Shown: one piece after another, positions 38,590 to 47,250 of the stretch | Layout of the letters: each line of letters opens with the position of its first letter | Position numbering within the stretch: the first letter of the stretch is position 1 | Assembly (NCBI RefSeq): GCF_000959445.1 | Contig: NZ_CP009632.1 | Coordinates: 186,001 to 250,000, forward strand | DNA length: 64,000 nucleotides | Source of the DNA: Burkholderia vietnamiensis LMG 10929 | GTDB taxonomy: Bacteria; Pseudomonadota; Gammaproteobacteria; Burkholderiales; Burkholderiaceae | Reading direction: 5' to 3' | Translations under genes and position numbers: made by a program | Notes under the pieces: generated by a model | Databases searched by the model: none | Seen by the model: only the letters and a program-made list of their open reading frames with translations | Told to the model about the DNA's origin: nothing

Positions 38590-39441
38590 ATGCAACGACG
38601 ATATCCCGGAGGGCAGGGCGGCCGTAGTCGCTCGTCCGACTGGCAGGAGCGCGACGAACGCGCGTACCGGGGCGTGGGGCGCGGTATCACCGACGAGCCG
38701 TCGCCGTGGCCGGAAGAAGCGTACGAATCGGCATACCACCGGTTCAGGAGCGAGGACGTCGGCCCGGAGGACTGGGGCAGCGAATGGAGCGAGCGCGCCG
38801 CGCGTTCGCCGGCCGAAGAACGCAGCGCCGGCTGGCGCGATGCGCCTGCCGGCGCGCGCGAGCCGGGCCGCGGCTACGGCGAACGTCGTCGCGACCCGCA
38901 ACGCGCGGGCGGCGAGCGCGGCGGAGAACCGCAATGGCGTACCGGGGGCTACCGCGGCGAACGTGGCTACGACCCGCCCGACGCACGCGACCGACCCGGC
39001 GACCGGCACGGCGAAGCGCCGGACCTGTCGCGTTTCGGCGGCGGCGCGATGCGCGCACGCACCGGCCCGAAGGGCTACACGCGTTCCGACGAGCGCATTC
39101 GCGAGGACGTATGCGAGCGGCTGGCGCGCGCGCTCGAGATCGACGTGAGCGACGTCAGCGTGGAGGTCCGCGACGGCTGCGTCGTGCTTGAGGGCACGGT
39201 GCCGACGCGCTGGATGAAGCACGACATCGAGGATCTCTCCGACGACTGCATGGGCGTGCGCGACGTCGAGAACCGCGTGCGCGTGCGTCGCGACGGCGAA
39301 CACGACACGGTCAAGGTGCTGCGTCCGTCGCAACGCACGGTCACGCCGACCCGGCCGAACCCGAACACCCGCGAGCCCGAGCCGGAGTCCGGGTCCGCCC
39401 GCCGCGATGAAAACGGCGCCGACCGCGAGCCGCGCCATTGA
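38590..39441 (+). CDS. BON-domain protein with long Arg/Gly/Glu-rich N-terminus
   Basis: A 283-residue protein. The first ~150 residues are low-complexity, rich in Arg, Gly, Glu, Asp and Pro, and probably disordered. A single BON domain follows (about 165-235; RIREDVCERLARAL, then VEVRDGCVVLEGTV and a C-terminal VENRVRVRR). BON domains bind phospholipids or envelope partners, but no signal peptide is seen here, unlike OsmY. The tail is Pro/Thr-rich. The ATG at 38590 follows GGAGAGA. It is the first gene after a strong sigma-54 promoter and the tandem repeat, and lies 47 bp before the ABC exporter fusion gene. Confidence 0.85.
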   Translation: MQRRYPGGQGGRSRSSDWQERDERAYRGVGRGITDEPSPWPEEAYESAYHRFRSEDVGPEDWGSEWSERAARSPAEERSAGWRDAPAGAREPGRGYGERRRDPQRAGGERGGEPQWRTGGYRGERGYDPPDARDRPGDRHGEAPDLSRFGGGAMRARTGPKGYTRSDERIREDVCERLARALEIDVSDVSVEVRDGCVVLEGTVPTRWMKHDIEDLSDDCMGVRDVENRVRVRRDGEHDTVKVLRPSQRTVTPTRPNPNTREPEPESGSARRDENGADREPRH

Positions 39442-39488
39442 CGGGCGATGCGCGCGACCGATAGACCAAGGACACCGACATCGTACGC

Positions 39489-42284
39489 ATGACCAACGGG
39501 AACAACGGGACCGACGACCTGCTTCGGGGCACGGGCGACGATCGTGACACGCGCGGCGCCGGCGCGCGCGAAGCCGGCCGCGACCGCCGCGGGCGCGGCC
39601 TGCGCATGCGCATCGCACTGGAGCTGTGGCGCGCGATCTGGCAGTACCGCGCGCGTGTGCTCGCCGCGGTCGCGCTGCTCGTGCTCGCGAAGGCGGCGGC
39701 CATCTCGGTGCCGCTGCTGCTCAAGGAGATCATCGACGGCTTCGGCGGCGCCGCGCGCCAGCCGATGGCCCTGCCGGTGTGGCTGCTGTTCGCGTACGCG
39801 GTGGTGCGCTTCGCCGCGAACGCCCTGAACGAAGTGCGCGACATGACGTTCGTGCAGGTCACGCAGCACACCGTCGCGTCGTTCACGACCCGCACCTTCG
39901 GCCACCTGCATCGGCTCGGCGCGCGCTTTCATGCGCAGCGCGAAACCGGCGCGGTGGTGCGCGACCTCGAGAAGGGCACGGCCGGGATCGGCTATCTGCT
40001 CGGCGTCGCAGTGTTCACCGTCGTGCCGACCGCGATCGAGATCGGCTCGGTGCTGGTGATCGTGATCAGCAAGTACGGCGGCGGCTTCACCGCGATCATC
40101 CTCGTCACGTTCGCGGTCTACGCGGCGTACACGATCGCGCTGACGCGGCGGCGGATGCGTTATCAGCGCCGCGTGAACGCGCTGGAGGCCGAATCGAATT
40201 CCCGCGTGGTCGACAGCTTGCTGAACGTCGATACGGTGAAGTACTTCGCGCGCGAGGACGTCGAGCGCAGCCGCCTCGAGCGCGTGCTCGACGCGTGGCG
40301 CGACGCCGGCGTCGACAACCAGTACGCGCTGTCGACGCTGCATATCGGCCAGAGCGCCTGCATCGGCGCCGGCATCGCGGCGGTGATGCTGCTCGCCGGC
40401 CAGCACGTCGCGCGCGGCACGATGACGGTCGGCGATCTCGTGCTGATCAACGCGTACATCATCCAGATCAGCCTGCCGCTGAACGCGCTCGGCTTCGTGT
40501 TCCGCGAGGCGAACGACGCATTGACCAACATCGAGCGGCTGTTCGGGCTGCTCGACGCGCGCGGCAAGCCGGGCGAGGACGGCGACGCACCGGGCGCGCA
40601 GCCGCTCGTGGTGCGCGGCGGCGCGATCGAGTTCGAGCACGTCGACTTCGGCTACGAGCCGAGCCGGCAGATCCTGTGGGACGTGTCGTTCCGGATTGAG
40701 CCCGGCCAGTCGGTCGCGGTGGTCGGCGGCAGCGGCTCGGGAAAGTCGACGCTCGCGCGGCTGCTGTTCCGCCTCTACCAGCCCGACGCCGGGATCATCC
40801 GCATCGACGGCCAGGATCTGCGCCTCGTCACCGAGCGCAGCCTGCGCGACGCGCTCGGCATCGTGCCGCAGGACACCATCCTGTTCAACGACACGCTCGC
40901 GTACAACATCGGCTACGGCAAGCGCGACGCGACCCGCGCGGAAATCATCGCGGCCGCGCGCAGCGCGCAGCTCGACGCGTTCATCGAGCGGCTGCCCGAC
41001 GCGTATGACACGCGCGTCGGCGAGCGCGGCGTGCGCTTGTCGGGCGGCGAGCGGCAGCGCGTCGCGATCGCGCGCGCGCTGCTGAAGGCGCCGCCGATCG
41101 TCGTGTTCGACGAGGCGACGTCGGCGCTCGACACGCGCTCGGAGCGCGCGATCCAGCAGGAGCTGATGCGCGTCGCGCAGCACCGCACGAGCCTCATCAT
41201 CGCGCACCGGCTGTCGACGGTCGTCGATGCCGACCGGATTCTCGTGATGGAGCACGGCCGCCTCGTGGAGCAGGGCACGCACGACGAGCTGCTCGCGAGC
41301 GGCGGCGTCTATGCGCAGATGTGGGCGTTGCAGGCGAAGCAGCGCGAGCTCGAGCGCACCGAAGCGAAGTTCGCGCGGCTGCCGGTGCGCATCAATCCGC
41401 TGGTTGCCCAGGTGCTCGATTCGCTCGCCGACGCGGCCGCGCAGCGCGCGGTGCCGGTGTTTCGCCAGCTGGCGGACGAGGATCTCGTCGTCAAGGCCGA
41501 TGCGGCCGCGCTGCGGCGTTTCGTCTGGGAAATGTGCCGCGCCGGCATCGACGCGAGCGGCGGCGGCCAGCTCGAGGTGCACACCGCGCGTCACGACCCG
41601 GACGCGCGCATCACGATCACGTGCGCGGGCGTCGATGCGCCGGAGCTGTCGCTGGTCGATCTCGACCCGCTGCAGACCGCGATCGAGGAGGCGGGCGGCT
41701 ACGTCGTGCGCGAACGCGACGACAACGGCCTGACGCTGCACCTGGCGCTGCCGATGAGCGCGGTCGCGCCGGCCTTGGCCGACGCGCAGCCCGCGGGCGC
41801 GAAGCCGCTCGACGGGCTGCGCATCGCATGCGTCGACGATCACGACGAGGCGCGCGAGGCGCTCACCGCGCTGCTGCAGACGGCCGGCGCCGACGTGCAC
41901 GCGTTCGCGTCCGGGCAGGCGCTGCTCGACGATCTGTGGCGCACGCGGCGCGCGGAGTGGCCGGCGCTGCTCGTCTGCGACATCGACCTCGGCGACGACG
42001 AAGACGACGGCTACGCGGTGATGAGCCGTGTGCGCCAGCTCGACGCCGAGCGCCCGCGCGACGGACGCGCACCGCTCGAAGCGCTCGCGCTGTCCGGCCA
42101 CGCGCGCGAGCGCGACCGCACGCGCGCGGTGGAAGCGGGATTCCATGCTTACCTGACCAAGCCCGCGGCAGCGGCCGACCTGATCGCGACGCTGCGCGCG
42201 CTCGCAACTTCCACTGGAGAGATACATGCCGAACCTTCTGAACCCGACGATTCCCGAAACGCCGACGCAGCAGCGCGGCGGTAG
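39489..42284 (+). CDS. ATM1-like ABC exporter fused to degenerate HATPase and receiver domain
   Basis: A 931-residue protein. Residues ~40-340 form a six-helix type-1 exporter membrane domain closest in style to the ATM1/HMT1 (ABCB7) group (SNSRVVDSLLNVDTVKYFA is their hallmark). The ABC domain has Walker A GGSGSGKST (412-420), signature LSGGERQRV (~516) and Walker B IVVFDEATSALD. Instead of ending at ~610 the protein continues: ~635-755 resembles a histidine-kinase ATPase domain without usable N/G boxes, and ~775-895 is an intact receiver (CVDDHDEA, phospho-Asp D831 in CDIDLG, K in YLTKPAA). It could be a phosphorylation-gated exporter. The last 59 bases overlap the next gene. Confidence 0.88.
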   Translation: MTNGNNGTDDLLRGTGDDRDTRGAGAREAGRDRRGRGLRMRIALELWRAIWQYRARVLAAVALLVLAKAAAISVPLLLKEIIDGFGGAARQPMALPVWLLFAYAVVRFAANALNEVRDMTFVQVTQHTVASFTTRTFGHLHRLGARFHAQRETGAVVRDLEKGTAGIGYLLGVAVFTVVPTAIEIGSVLVIVISKYGGGFTAIILVTFAVYAAYTIALTRRRMRYQRRVNALEAESNSRVVDSLLNVDTVKYFAREDVERSRLERVLDAWRDAGVDNQYALSTLHIGQSACIGAGIAAVMLLAGQHVARGTMTVGDLVLINAYIIQISLPLNALGFVFREANDALTNIERLFGLLDARGKPGEDGDAPGAQPLVVRGGAIEFEHVDFGYEPSRQILWDVSFRIEPGQSVAVVGGSGSGKSTLARLLFRLYQPDAGIIRIDGQDLRLVTERSLRDALGIVPQDTILFNDTLAYNIGYGKRDATRAEIIAAARSAQLDAFIERLPDAYDTRVGERGVRLSGGERQRVAIARALLKAPPIVVFDEATSALDTRSERAIQQELMRVAQHRTSLIIAHRLSTVVDADRILVMEHGRLVEQGTHDELLASGGVYAQMWALQAKQRELERTEAKFARLPVRINPLVAQVLDSLADAAAQRAVPVFRQLADEDLVVKADAAALRRFVWEMCRAGIDASGGGQLEVHTARHDPDARITITCAGVDAPELSLVDLDPLQTAIEEAGGYVVRERDDNGLTLHLALPMSAVAPALADAQPAGAKPLDGLRIACVDDHDEAREALTALLQTAGADVHAFASGQALLDDLWRTRRAEWPALLVCDIDLGDDEDDGYAVMSRVRQLDAERPRDGRAPLEALALSGHARERDRTRAVEAGFHAYLTKPAAAADLIATLRALATSTGEIHAEPSEPDDSRNADAAARR

Positions 42285-42753
42285 CGCGTTCGCCGACCGT
42301 CAGGCCGCGGTCGCGGCCGTCGAGCTGTTGCTGCCGACCTTGTCGGCGGCGTTGCAGAGCGACTTCGTCGGCGACAGCGGCTGTCTGCACATCGTCATCA
42401 TGGACCCGGCGATCGGCCCGCATGACGCGGCGTTCGAAGACGCGATCCTGTATGAGTTCTCGCTGCCCGATCCGAAGGACTGGGATGCCGACTACCGCGC
42501 ATACGCCCGCGCGAAGGCGCGGCTGTCGTGGGAAACCGGCCGCGACGGCCACGTCGTGCAGGCGCTCGAGCCGTACCGGCTGCGCGCGGGCGACACGAAC
42601 CTGTGGGGCGCGGTCGCGCAGCACGGCATCGTGGTGGGCGTGTCGGGCGCGCAGCCCTGGTTCGACGAAGCCTTCGCCGGCTGCATCGCGCACTGCCTGC
42701 GCGCGGTCGCGAAGCATCGCGCGCAGGCCACGCCGGACGCGCTCGCGATCTGA
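42226..42753 (+). CDS. Conserved hypothetical protein
   Basis: A 175-residue soluble protein without signal peptide. The second half (TGRDGHVVQALEPYRLRAGD, then NLWGAVAQHGIVVGVSGAQP) resembles a small globular domain of unknown function that I associate with Burkholderiales proteobacterial genomes but cannot name. The ATG at 42226 has GGAGAG upstream and lies inside the 3' end of the ABC exporter fusion gene (59-base overlap), so it is translationally coupled to it. A functional link to the exporter/receiver protein is likely but unproven. Confidence 0.7.
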   Translation: MPNLLNPTIPETPTQQRGGSAFADRQAAVAAVELLLPTLSAALQSDFVGDSGCLHIVIMDPAIGPHDAAFEDAILYEFSLPDPKDWDADYRAYARAKARLSWETGRDGHVVQALEPYRLRAGDTNLWGAVAQHGIVVGVSGAQPWFDEAFAGCIAHCLRAVAKHRAQATPDALAI

Positions 42754-42843
42754 GCGCGCGCTTGCGGGCCGGTTTTTACAGCCGGTTATAAAAAAGCCAG
42801 CGGGCGCGCGCGCCAGCGCGATGCGGCGCGGGCGCCCCGGCAG

Positions 42844-42859
42844 TGGCACGCTTCTCGCT
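42844..42859 (+). promoter_or_regulatory. Sigma-54 promoter candidate for glycan operon
   Basis: TGGCACG-N4-TCGCT: a full -24 box including the leading T, and a -12 box with one mismatch, at exact spacing. It lies 86 bp upstream of the SDR start at 42945. An AT-rich stretch near 42770-42797 upstream could carry activator sites. Confidence 0.6.
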
Positions 42860-42944
42860 GTACTCCCCCGCATCGACACTTGTTCCGACAAGTGTCACGG
42901 CCTCGATCCTCAGGATTTCTTCGAACCGCTTGCAGGAGGTATAT

Positions 42945-43694
42945 GTGAACGCGACTCACGATTCAGCCCGACCGCCGCTCGCCGGCCGCACCGCACTCGT
43001 CACCGGCGGTGGCCGTGGCCTCGGCGAGGCCATTTGCGAAGAACTTGCGCAGTACGGCGCGCACGTGATCGTTGCCGATCTCGACGGCGACCGCGCCGCA
43101 GCCGTCGCCCAGCGCCTCGCGCGGCACGGCGGACAGGCGATCGGACGGCCGCTCGACGTGCGCGACGAAGCGTCGGTGCTGCAGGTCGTGCACGACGCGC
43201 GCGAGGCGCTCGGCGATCTCGACGTGATCGTCAACAACGCGGCGATCGACGTGACCGCGCCGATCGACGACGTTAGCGTCGACGCCTGGCAGCAGGTGAT
43301 GATGACCAACCTGTTCGGCCCGTATCTGATGTGCCACGCGGCCGTGCCGATCATGAAGGCGCGTGGCAGCGGGCACATCGTCAACATCGCGTCGACCGCC
43401 TCGAAGCGCGCGTGGCCGAACGCCTCCGCGTACCACGCGACCAAGTGGGGCTTGCTCGGGCTGTCGCATGCGCTGCATGCGGAGTTGCGGCCCGCGGGCG
43501 TCAGCGTCTCGGCGATCGTCGCCGGCGGGATGCGCACGCCGTTCCTGCTCGACCGCTTCCCCGACATCGACGAGGACACGCTGCAGCCGCCCGAGCACGT
43601 CGCGGCCGCCGTGCGCTTCGTGCTGACGCAGCCGCCGGGCACCGTCGTGCCCGAGCTGATGGTGCTGCCGATGAAGGAGACGTCATGGCCCTGA
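42945..43694 (+). CDS. Short-chain dehydrogenase/reductase
   Basis: A 249-residue SDR with the cofactor motif GGGRGLGEAI, the NNAA motif, the catalytic Ser region IASTAS and the YHATK active-site Tyr/Lys. The start is GTG at 42945 with AGGAGG 5 bases upstream; a longer frame lacks a ribosome-binding site. It is the first gene of a seven-gene operon with overlapping junctions (10-base overlap with the phosphatase gene). In this setting it may reduce or epimerise a sugar intermediate, but SDR sequence alone does not define the substrate. Confidence 0.88.
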   Translation: MNATHDSARPPLAGRTALVTGGGRGLGEAICEELAQYGAHVIVADLDGDRAAAVAQRLARHGGQAIGRPLDVRDEASVLQVVHDAREALGDLDVIVNNAAIDVTAPIDDVSVDAWQQVMMTNLFGPYLMCHAAVPIMKARGSGHIVNIASTASKRAWPNASAYHATKWGLLGLSHALHAELRPAGVSVSAIVAGGMRTPFLLDRFPDIDEDTLQPPEHVAAAVRFVLTQPPGTVVPELMVLPMKETSWP

Positions 43695-44296
43695 CGCGCG
43701 AGCGCCGGCTGCCCGGCGCCGTATTGCTCGACAAGGACGGCACGCTGCTCGAGAACGTGCCGTACAACGTCGATCCCGCGCGCATGCGGCTCGCGCCCGG
43801 CGCCGCGCGCGCGCTGCGCACGCTTGGCGCGACCGGCATGCCGATCGCGGTCGTCTCGAACCAGCCGGGCGTCGCGCTCGGCTACTTCCCCGAATCGAAG
43901 CTTGGCGCGGTCCGTCAGCGTCTCGCCGAACTGTTCGAAGAGAACGGCGCGGCGCTGGCGGATTTTTTTTACTGCCCGCATCACCCGGCGGGCAGCGTGC
44001 CGCGCTACACCTGCGACTGCATCTGCCGCAAGCCGCGCCCCGGGATGGTCCGGCGCGCGCTCGCGACGCTCGGCGCACTCGCCGAGTCGAGCTGGATGAT
44101 CGGCGACATCCTCGACGACGTCGAGGCCGGTCGCACCGCGCGCTGCGGCACGATTCTGGTCGACTGCGGCAACGAGACCGAATGGCGGCTCGACGCCGCA
44201 CGCACGCCGCACCACGTGGTCGACCGGCTCGATCTCGCGGCCGACATCGTCGTGCGCGAGGTCGCGCGGCGTCACGGCACGTGGGTGCGGCGATGA
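43685..44296 (+). CDS. HAD phosphatase, GmhB-like (heptose bisphosphate phosphatase)
   Basis: A 203-residue HAD-superfamily phosphatase. Catalytic motif I is LLDKDGTLLENVPYNVDP, motif II is VVSNQPGVALGYF, a zinc-binding loop CPHHPAG...CDCICRKP is present, and motif IV is MIGDILDDVEAG. This set is diagnostic of the D,D-heptose 1,7-bisphosphate phosphatase (GmhB) group, which provides an intermediate of ADP-heptose synthesis. Two GT9 (heptosyltransferase-type) genes follow, so it may supply a dedicated heptose donor pathway; GmhB for core LPS is expected elsewhere too. Gene ends overlap on both sides (10 and 4 bases). Confidence 0.88.
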   Translation: MALTRERRLPGAVLLDKDGTLLENVPYNVDPARMRLAPGAARALRTLGATGMPIAVVSNQPGVALGYFPESKLGAVRQRLAELFEENGAALADFFYCPHHPAGSVPRYTCDCICRKPRPGMVRRALATLGALAESSWMIGDILDDVEAGRTARCGTILVDCGNETEWRLDAARTPHHVVDRLDLAADIVVREVARRHGTWVRR

Positions 44297-45489
44297 GCAC
44301 CGCCTGGGATCGTGCGCGCCGGATCCTGTGCGTGCGCCTCGACAGCCTCGGCGACGTGCTGATGACGACGCCCGCGCTGCGCGCGCTGAAGGACGGCGGC
44401 CGCGGCCGCCAGCTCACGCTGCTGACGTCGCGCAGCGGCGCGGCGCTCGCCGGCCACCTGCCGATGGTCGACGACGTGTGGACGTACGACGCGCCGTGGG
44501 TCAAGCATCCGGAAGCGCGCGGCGATCCGGTGGCCGATCTCGACATGGTCGACCGCCTGCTGGCCGGGCGCTTCGATGCGGCTGTGATCTTCACCGTCTA
44601 CAGCCAGAGCCCGCTGCCGGCCGCGATGATGTGCTGGCTCGCGGGCATTCCGCTGCGGCTCGCGCATTGCCGCGAGAATCCGTACGAGCTATTGACCGAC
44701 CGCGTGCCCGAGACCGAGCCGGAATCGCACGTGCGCCACGAGGTCGCGCGCCAGCTCGCGCTGGTGCGCTCGATCGGCGCGACGACCTCGGACTGGCGCA
44801 TGGCGTTCGAGCCCGGCGACGCCGCGCGCCGCGCGCTGCACGCGCGGCTGCGCGCGGCGCTGCAACGGCTCGGCGGGCCGCGCGACCCGGCGCGCGCGCG
44901 CTGGCTGGTCGTGCATCCGGGCGCGAGCGCCGCGTCGCGGCGCTGGCCGGCCGAGCGCTTCGGCGAGGCGGCCGCGCGGCTCGCGCCGCTGTTCGACGGC
45001 ATCGCGGTGACCGGCAGCGCGAGCGAGCGCGCGCTGGTCGAAGCCGTGTGCGAGCGCGCCGGGCCGCGCGCGGTGCCGCTCGCCGGCGCGCTGCCGCTCG
45101 GCGAGCTCGGCGCGCTGATCGAAACGGCCGACCTGCTGCTGTCGAACAACAGCGGCCCCGTGCATCTCGCGGCCGCGCTCGGCACGCCGGTCGTCGACCT
45201 GTACGCGCTGACCAACCCGCAGCACACGCCGTGGCGCGTGCCGCACCGCGTGCTGAACGTCGATGTGCCGTGCCGCAACTGTTATCGCAGCGTGTGCGAT
45301 CAACCGGGGCATCCGTGCCTGCTCGGCGTGAGCGTCGATGACGTCGTCGCGGCGACGCACGCGCTGCTGCGCGGCAGCGAGCGTCATGCGCTGCGTGCGG
45401 CCGCGCGCGCCGCCGCACACGGCGCCGCGCCGGTCGCGGTGAACGCCTCGAACGTGATCCCCTTCGCGCACGCCATCACCAGGAGCTGA
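44293..45489 (+). CDS. Glycosyltransferase family 9 (heptosyltransferase-like)
   Basis: A 398-residue GT-B fold GT9 enzyme; relatives transfer heptose from ADP-heptose to lipopolysaccharide core. N-terminal ILCVRLDSLGDVLMTTPALRA and the C-terminal donor-site block LLLSNNSGPVHLAAALGTPVV are both family signatures, as is VVHPGASAASRRWP. The C-terminal ~60 residues are Ala/Arg-rich and unconserved. The ATG at 44293 overlaps the preceding stop (ATGA). It is the third gene of the sigma-54 glycan operon. Confidence 0.9.
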   Translation: MSTAWDRARRILCVRLDSLGDVLMTTPALRALKDGGRGRQLTLLTSRSGAALAGHLPMVDDVWTYDAPWVKHPEARGDPVADLDMVDRLLAGRFDAAVIFTVYSQSPLPAAMMCWLAGIPLRLAHCRENPYELLTDRVPETEPESHVRHEVARQLALVRSIGATTSDWRMAFEPGDAARRALHARLRAALQRLGGPRDPARARWLVVHPGASAASRRWPAERFGEAAARLAPLFDGIAVTGSASERALVEAVCERAGPRAVPLAGALPLGELGALIETADLLLSNNSGPVHLAAALGTPVVDLYALTNPQHTPWRVPHRVLNVDVPCRNCYRSVCDQPGHPCLLGVSVDDVVAATHALLRGSERHALRAAARAAAHGAAPVAVNASNVIPFAHAITRS

Positions 45490-45492
45490 CGC

Positions 45493-47250
45493 ATGCCCGA
45501 ACCCATTTATACGCTGGGTATCAACGCCGCCTTTCACGACAGCGCCGCGTGCCTCGTGCGCGACGGCATCGTGATCGCGGCCGCCGAAGACGAGCGATTC
45601 ACGCACGTGAAGCACGCGAAGCGGCCGGTGCCGTTCTCGACGTGGGAGCTGCCGTTTCACGCGATCGACTACTGTCTCGCGGAAGCCGGCATCGCGCTCG
45701 CGGACGTCGATCACGTCGCCTATTCGTACGACCCGTGGCTCGAGCTCGATCGTCACGGGGCCGAGCCCGAACTGACGCTGCCGCTGCAGCCGTCCGCCCA
45801 TGCGCCGCGCGCCGACGGCGCGTCGCCGTGGCATCCGCTGTTCCTGTCGTCGATCGTGAACGCGCCGCGCCAGCTCGCGGGCGGCGCGCCGCACCATCTG
45901 CAGCGGCGCTTTCGCGGCGTCAGGCACGACGGGCCGTTCCGCTGGCACTTCATCGAGCACCATCTCGCGCACGAGGCGAGCGCGTTTCTCGCGGCGCCGT
46001 ACGACCACTGCGCGGTGATGACGATGGACGGGCGCGGCGAGCGCGCGACCACGAGCTACGGCCTGTTCGACGGCAAGTCGTACCGGCGCCTCGGCCAGGT
46101 GAACCTGCCGCATTCGCTCGGGCTGCTGTACGAGCGCGTCACGCACTACCTCGGCTTCCTGCATTCGTCCGACGAGTACAAGGTGATGGCGCTCGCGTCG
46201 TACGGCAAGCCCGTGTATGCCGACGAGATGCGCAAGCTGGTGCGCTACGCGGGCGACGGACGCTACGAGATCGTCGAAGGCGACCTCGCCGCGCTGTTCG
46301 GCCCGCCGCGCGAACGCGGCGGCCCGATCGAGCCGCATCATTGCGACATCGCGCATGCGTTGCAGCTGGTGCTGGAGGAAGCGACGCTGCAGGCGGTCGA
46401 ATGGCTCGCCGCGCAGACCGGCGAGAAGCAGCTCGCGATGGCCGGCGGCGTCGCGCTGAACTGCGTGATGAACGCGAAGATCCGCGACCGCGGCCCGTTC
46501 GACGACGTGTGGGTGCAGCCGGCCGCCGGCGATGCGGGCACCGCGCTCGGCGCCGCGCTGTGGACCGACTTCCGGATCCGCGGCGCGCGCGGCGACTGGC
46601 GCATGGACCACGCGTATCTCGGGCCGTCGTACAGCGACGAGGCAATCGAAGCGTTCCTCACCGAAGCGCAGCTGCCGTACCGGCGGCTCGACGACGTCGC
46701 CGGACAGACGGCTGCGTTGCTCGCGGCGAACCGCGTGATCGGCTGGTTCCAGGGCCGCATGGAGTTCGGCCCGCGCGCCCTCGGCGCCCGCTCGATCCTC
46801 GCATCGCCGACCGATCCGGACATGCAGCACAAGCTGAACCGGATCAAGGATCGCGAGGATTTCCGGCCGGTCGCGCCGGTCGTGCTCGAAAGCCATGCGC
46901 ACGAGTGGTTTCGGGGCGGCCGCCGCACGCCGCTGCGCGCGCCGTTCATGCTGTTCGTCTACGACGTCGCGCCCGGCGCAGAAGCGACGATTCCGGCCGT
47001 GCGCCACATCGACGGCACGGCGCGCGTGCAGACCGTCGACGAAAGCCAGCATCCGCTGCTGCATGCGCTGCTGTCGGAGTTCAACGCGCTGACCGGCGTG
47101 CCGGTGCTCGTCAACACGTCGTTCAACACGCGCGGCGAGCCGATCGTCTGCTCGCCGCGCGACGCGATCGAATGCTTCTGGACCTCGCCGCTCGACGCGC
47201 TCGTGATCGGTTCGTTCCTGCTGGAGAAGCCGCGACATGAACATGCGTGA
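45493..47250 (+). CDS. Carbamoyltransferase (NodU/CmcH/TobZ family)
   Basis: A 585-residue O-carbamoyltransferase, which uses carbamoyl phosphate and ATP to put a carbamoyl group on a sugar or antibiotic hydroxyl. The N-terminal YrdC/Kae1-like half begins TLGINAAFHDSAACLV and has the metal-binding EHHLAHEASAF block (near 150-160). The C-terminal half has GRMEFGPRALGARSIL and VNTSFNTRGEPIV, all typical of the family. In Pseudomonas LPS a similar enzyme (WapO) carbamoylates inner-core heptose; with GmhB- and GT9-type neighbours a carbamoylated heptose is an attractive guess. Full length; starts 3 bp after the GT9 gene. Confidence 0.93.
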   Translation: MPEPIYTLGINAAFHDSAACLVRDGIVIAAAEDERFTHVKHAKRPVPFSTWELPFHAIDYCLAEAGIALADVDHVAYSYDPWLELDRHGAEPELTLPLQPSAHAPRADGASPWHPLFLSSIVNAPRQLAGGAPHHLQRRFRGVRHDGPFRWHFIEHHLAHEASAFLAAPYDHCAVMTMDGRGERATTSYGLFDGKSYRRLGQVNLPHSLGLLYERVTHYLGFLHSSDEYKVMALASYGKPVYADEMRKLVRYAGDGRYEIVEGDLAALFGPPRERGGPIEPHHCDIAHALQLVLEEATLQAVEWLAAQTGEKQLAMAGGVALNCVMNAKIRDRGPFDDVWVQPAAGDAGTALGAALWTDFRIRGARGDWRMDHAYLGPSYSDEAIEAFLTEAQLPYRRLDDVAGQTAALLAANRVIGWFQGRMEFGPRALGARSILASPTDPDMQHKLNRIKDREDFRPVAPVVLESHAHEWFRGGRRTPLRAPFMLFVYDVAPGAEATIPAVRHIDGTARVQTVDESQHPLLHALLSEFNALTGVPVLVNTSFNTRGEPIVCSPRDAIECFWTSPLDALVIGSFLLEKPRHEHA

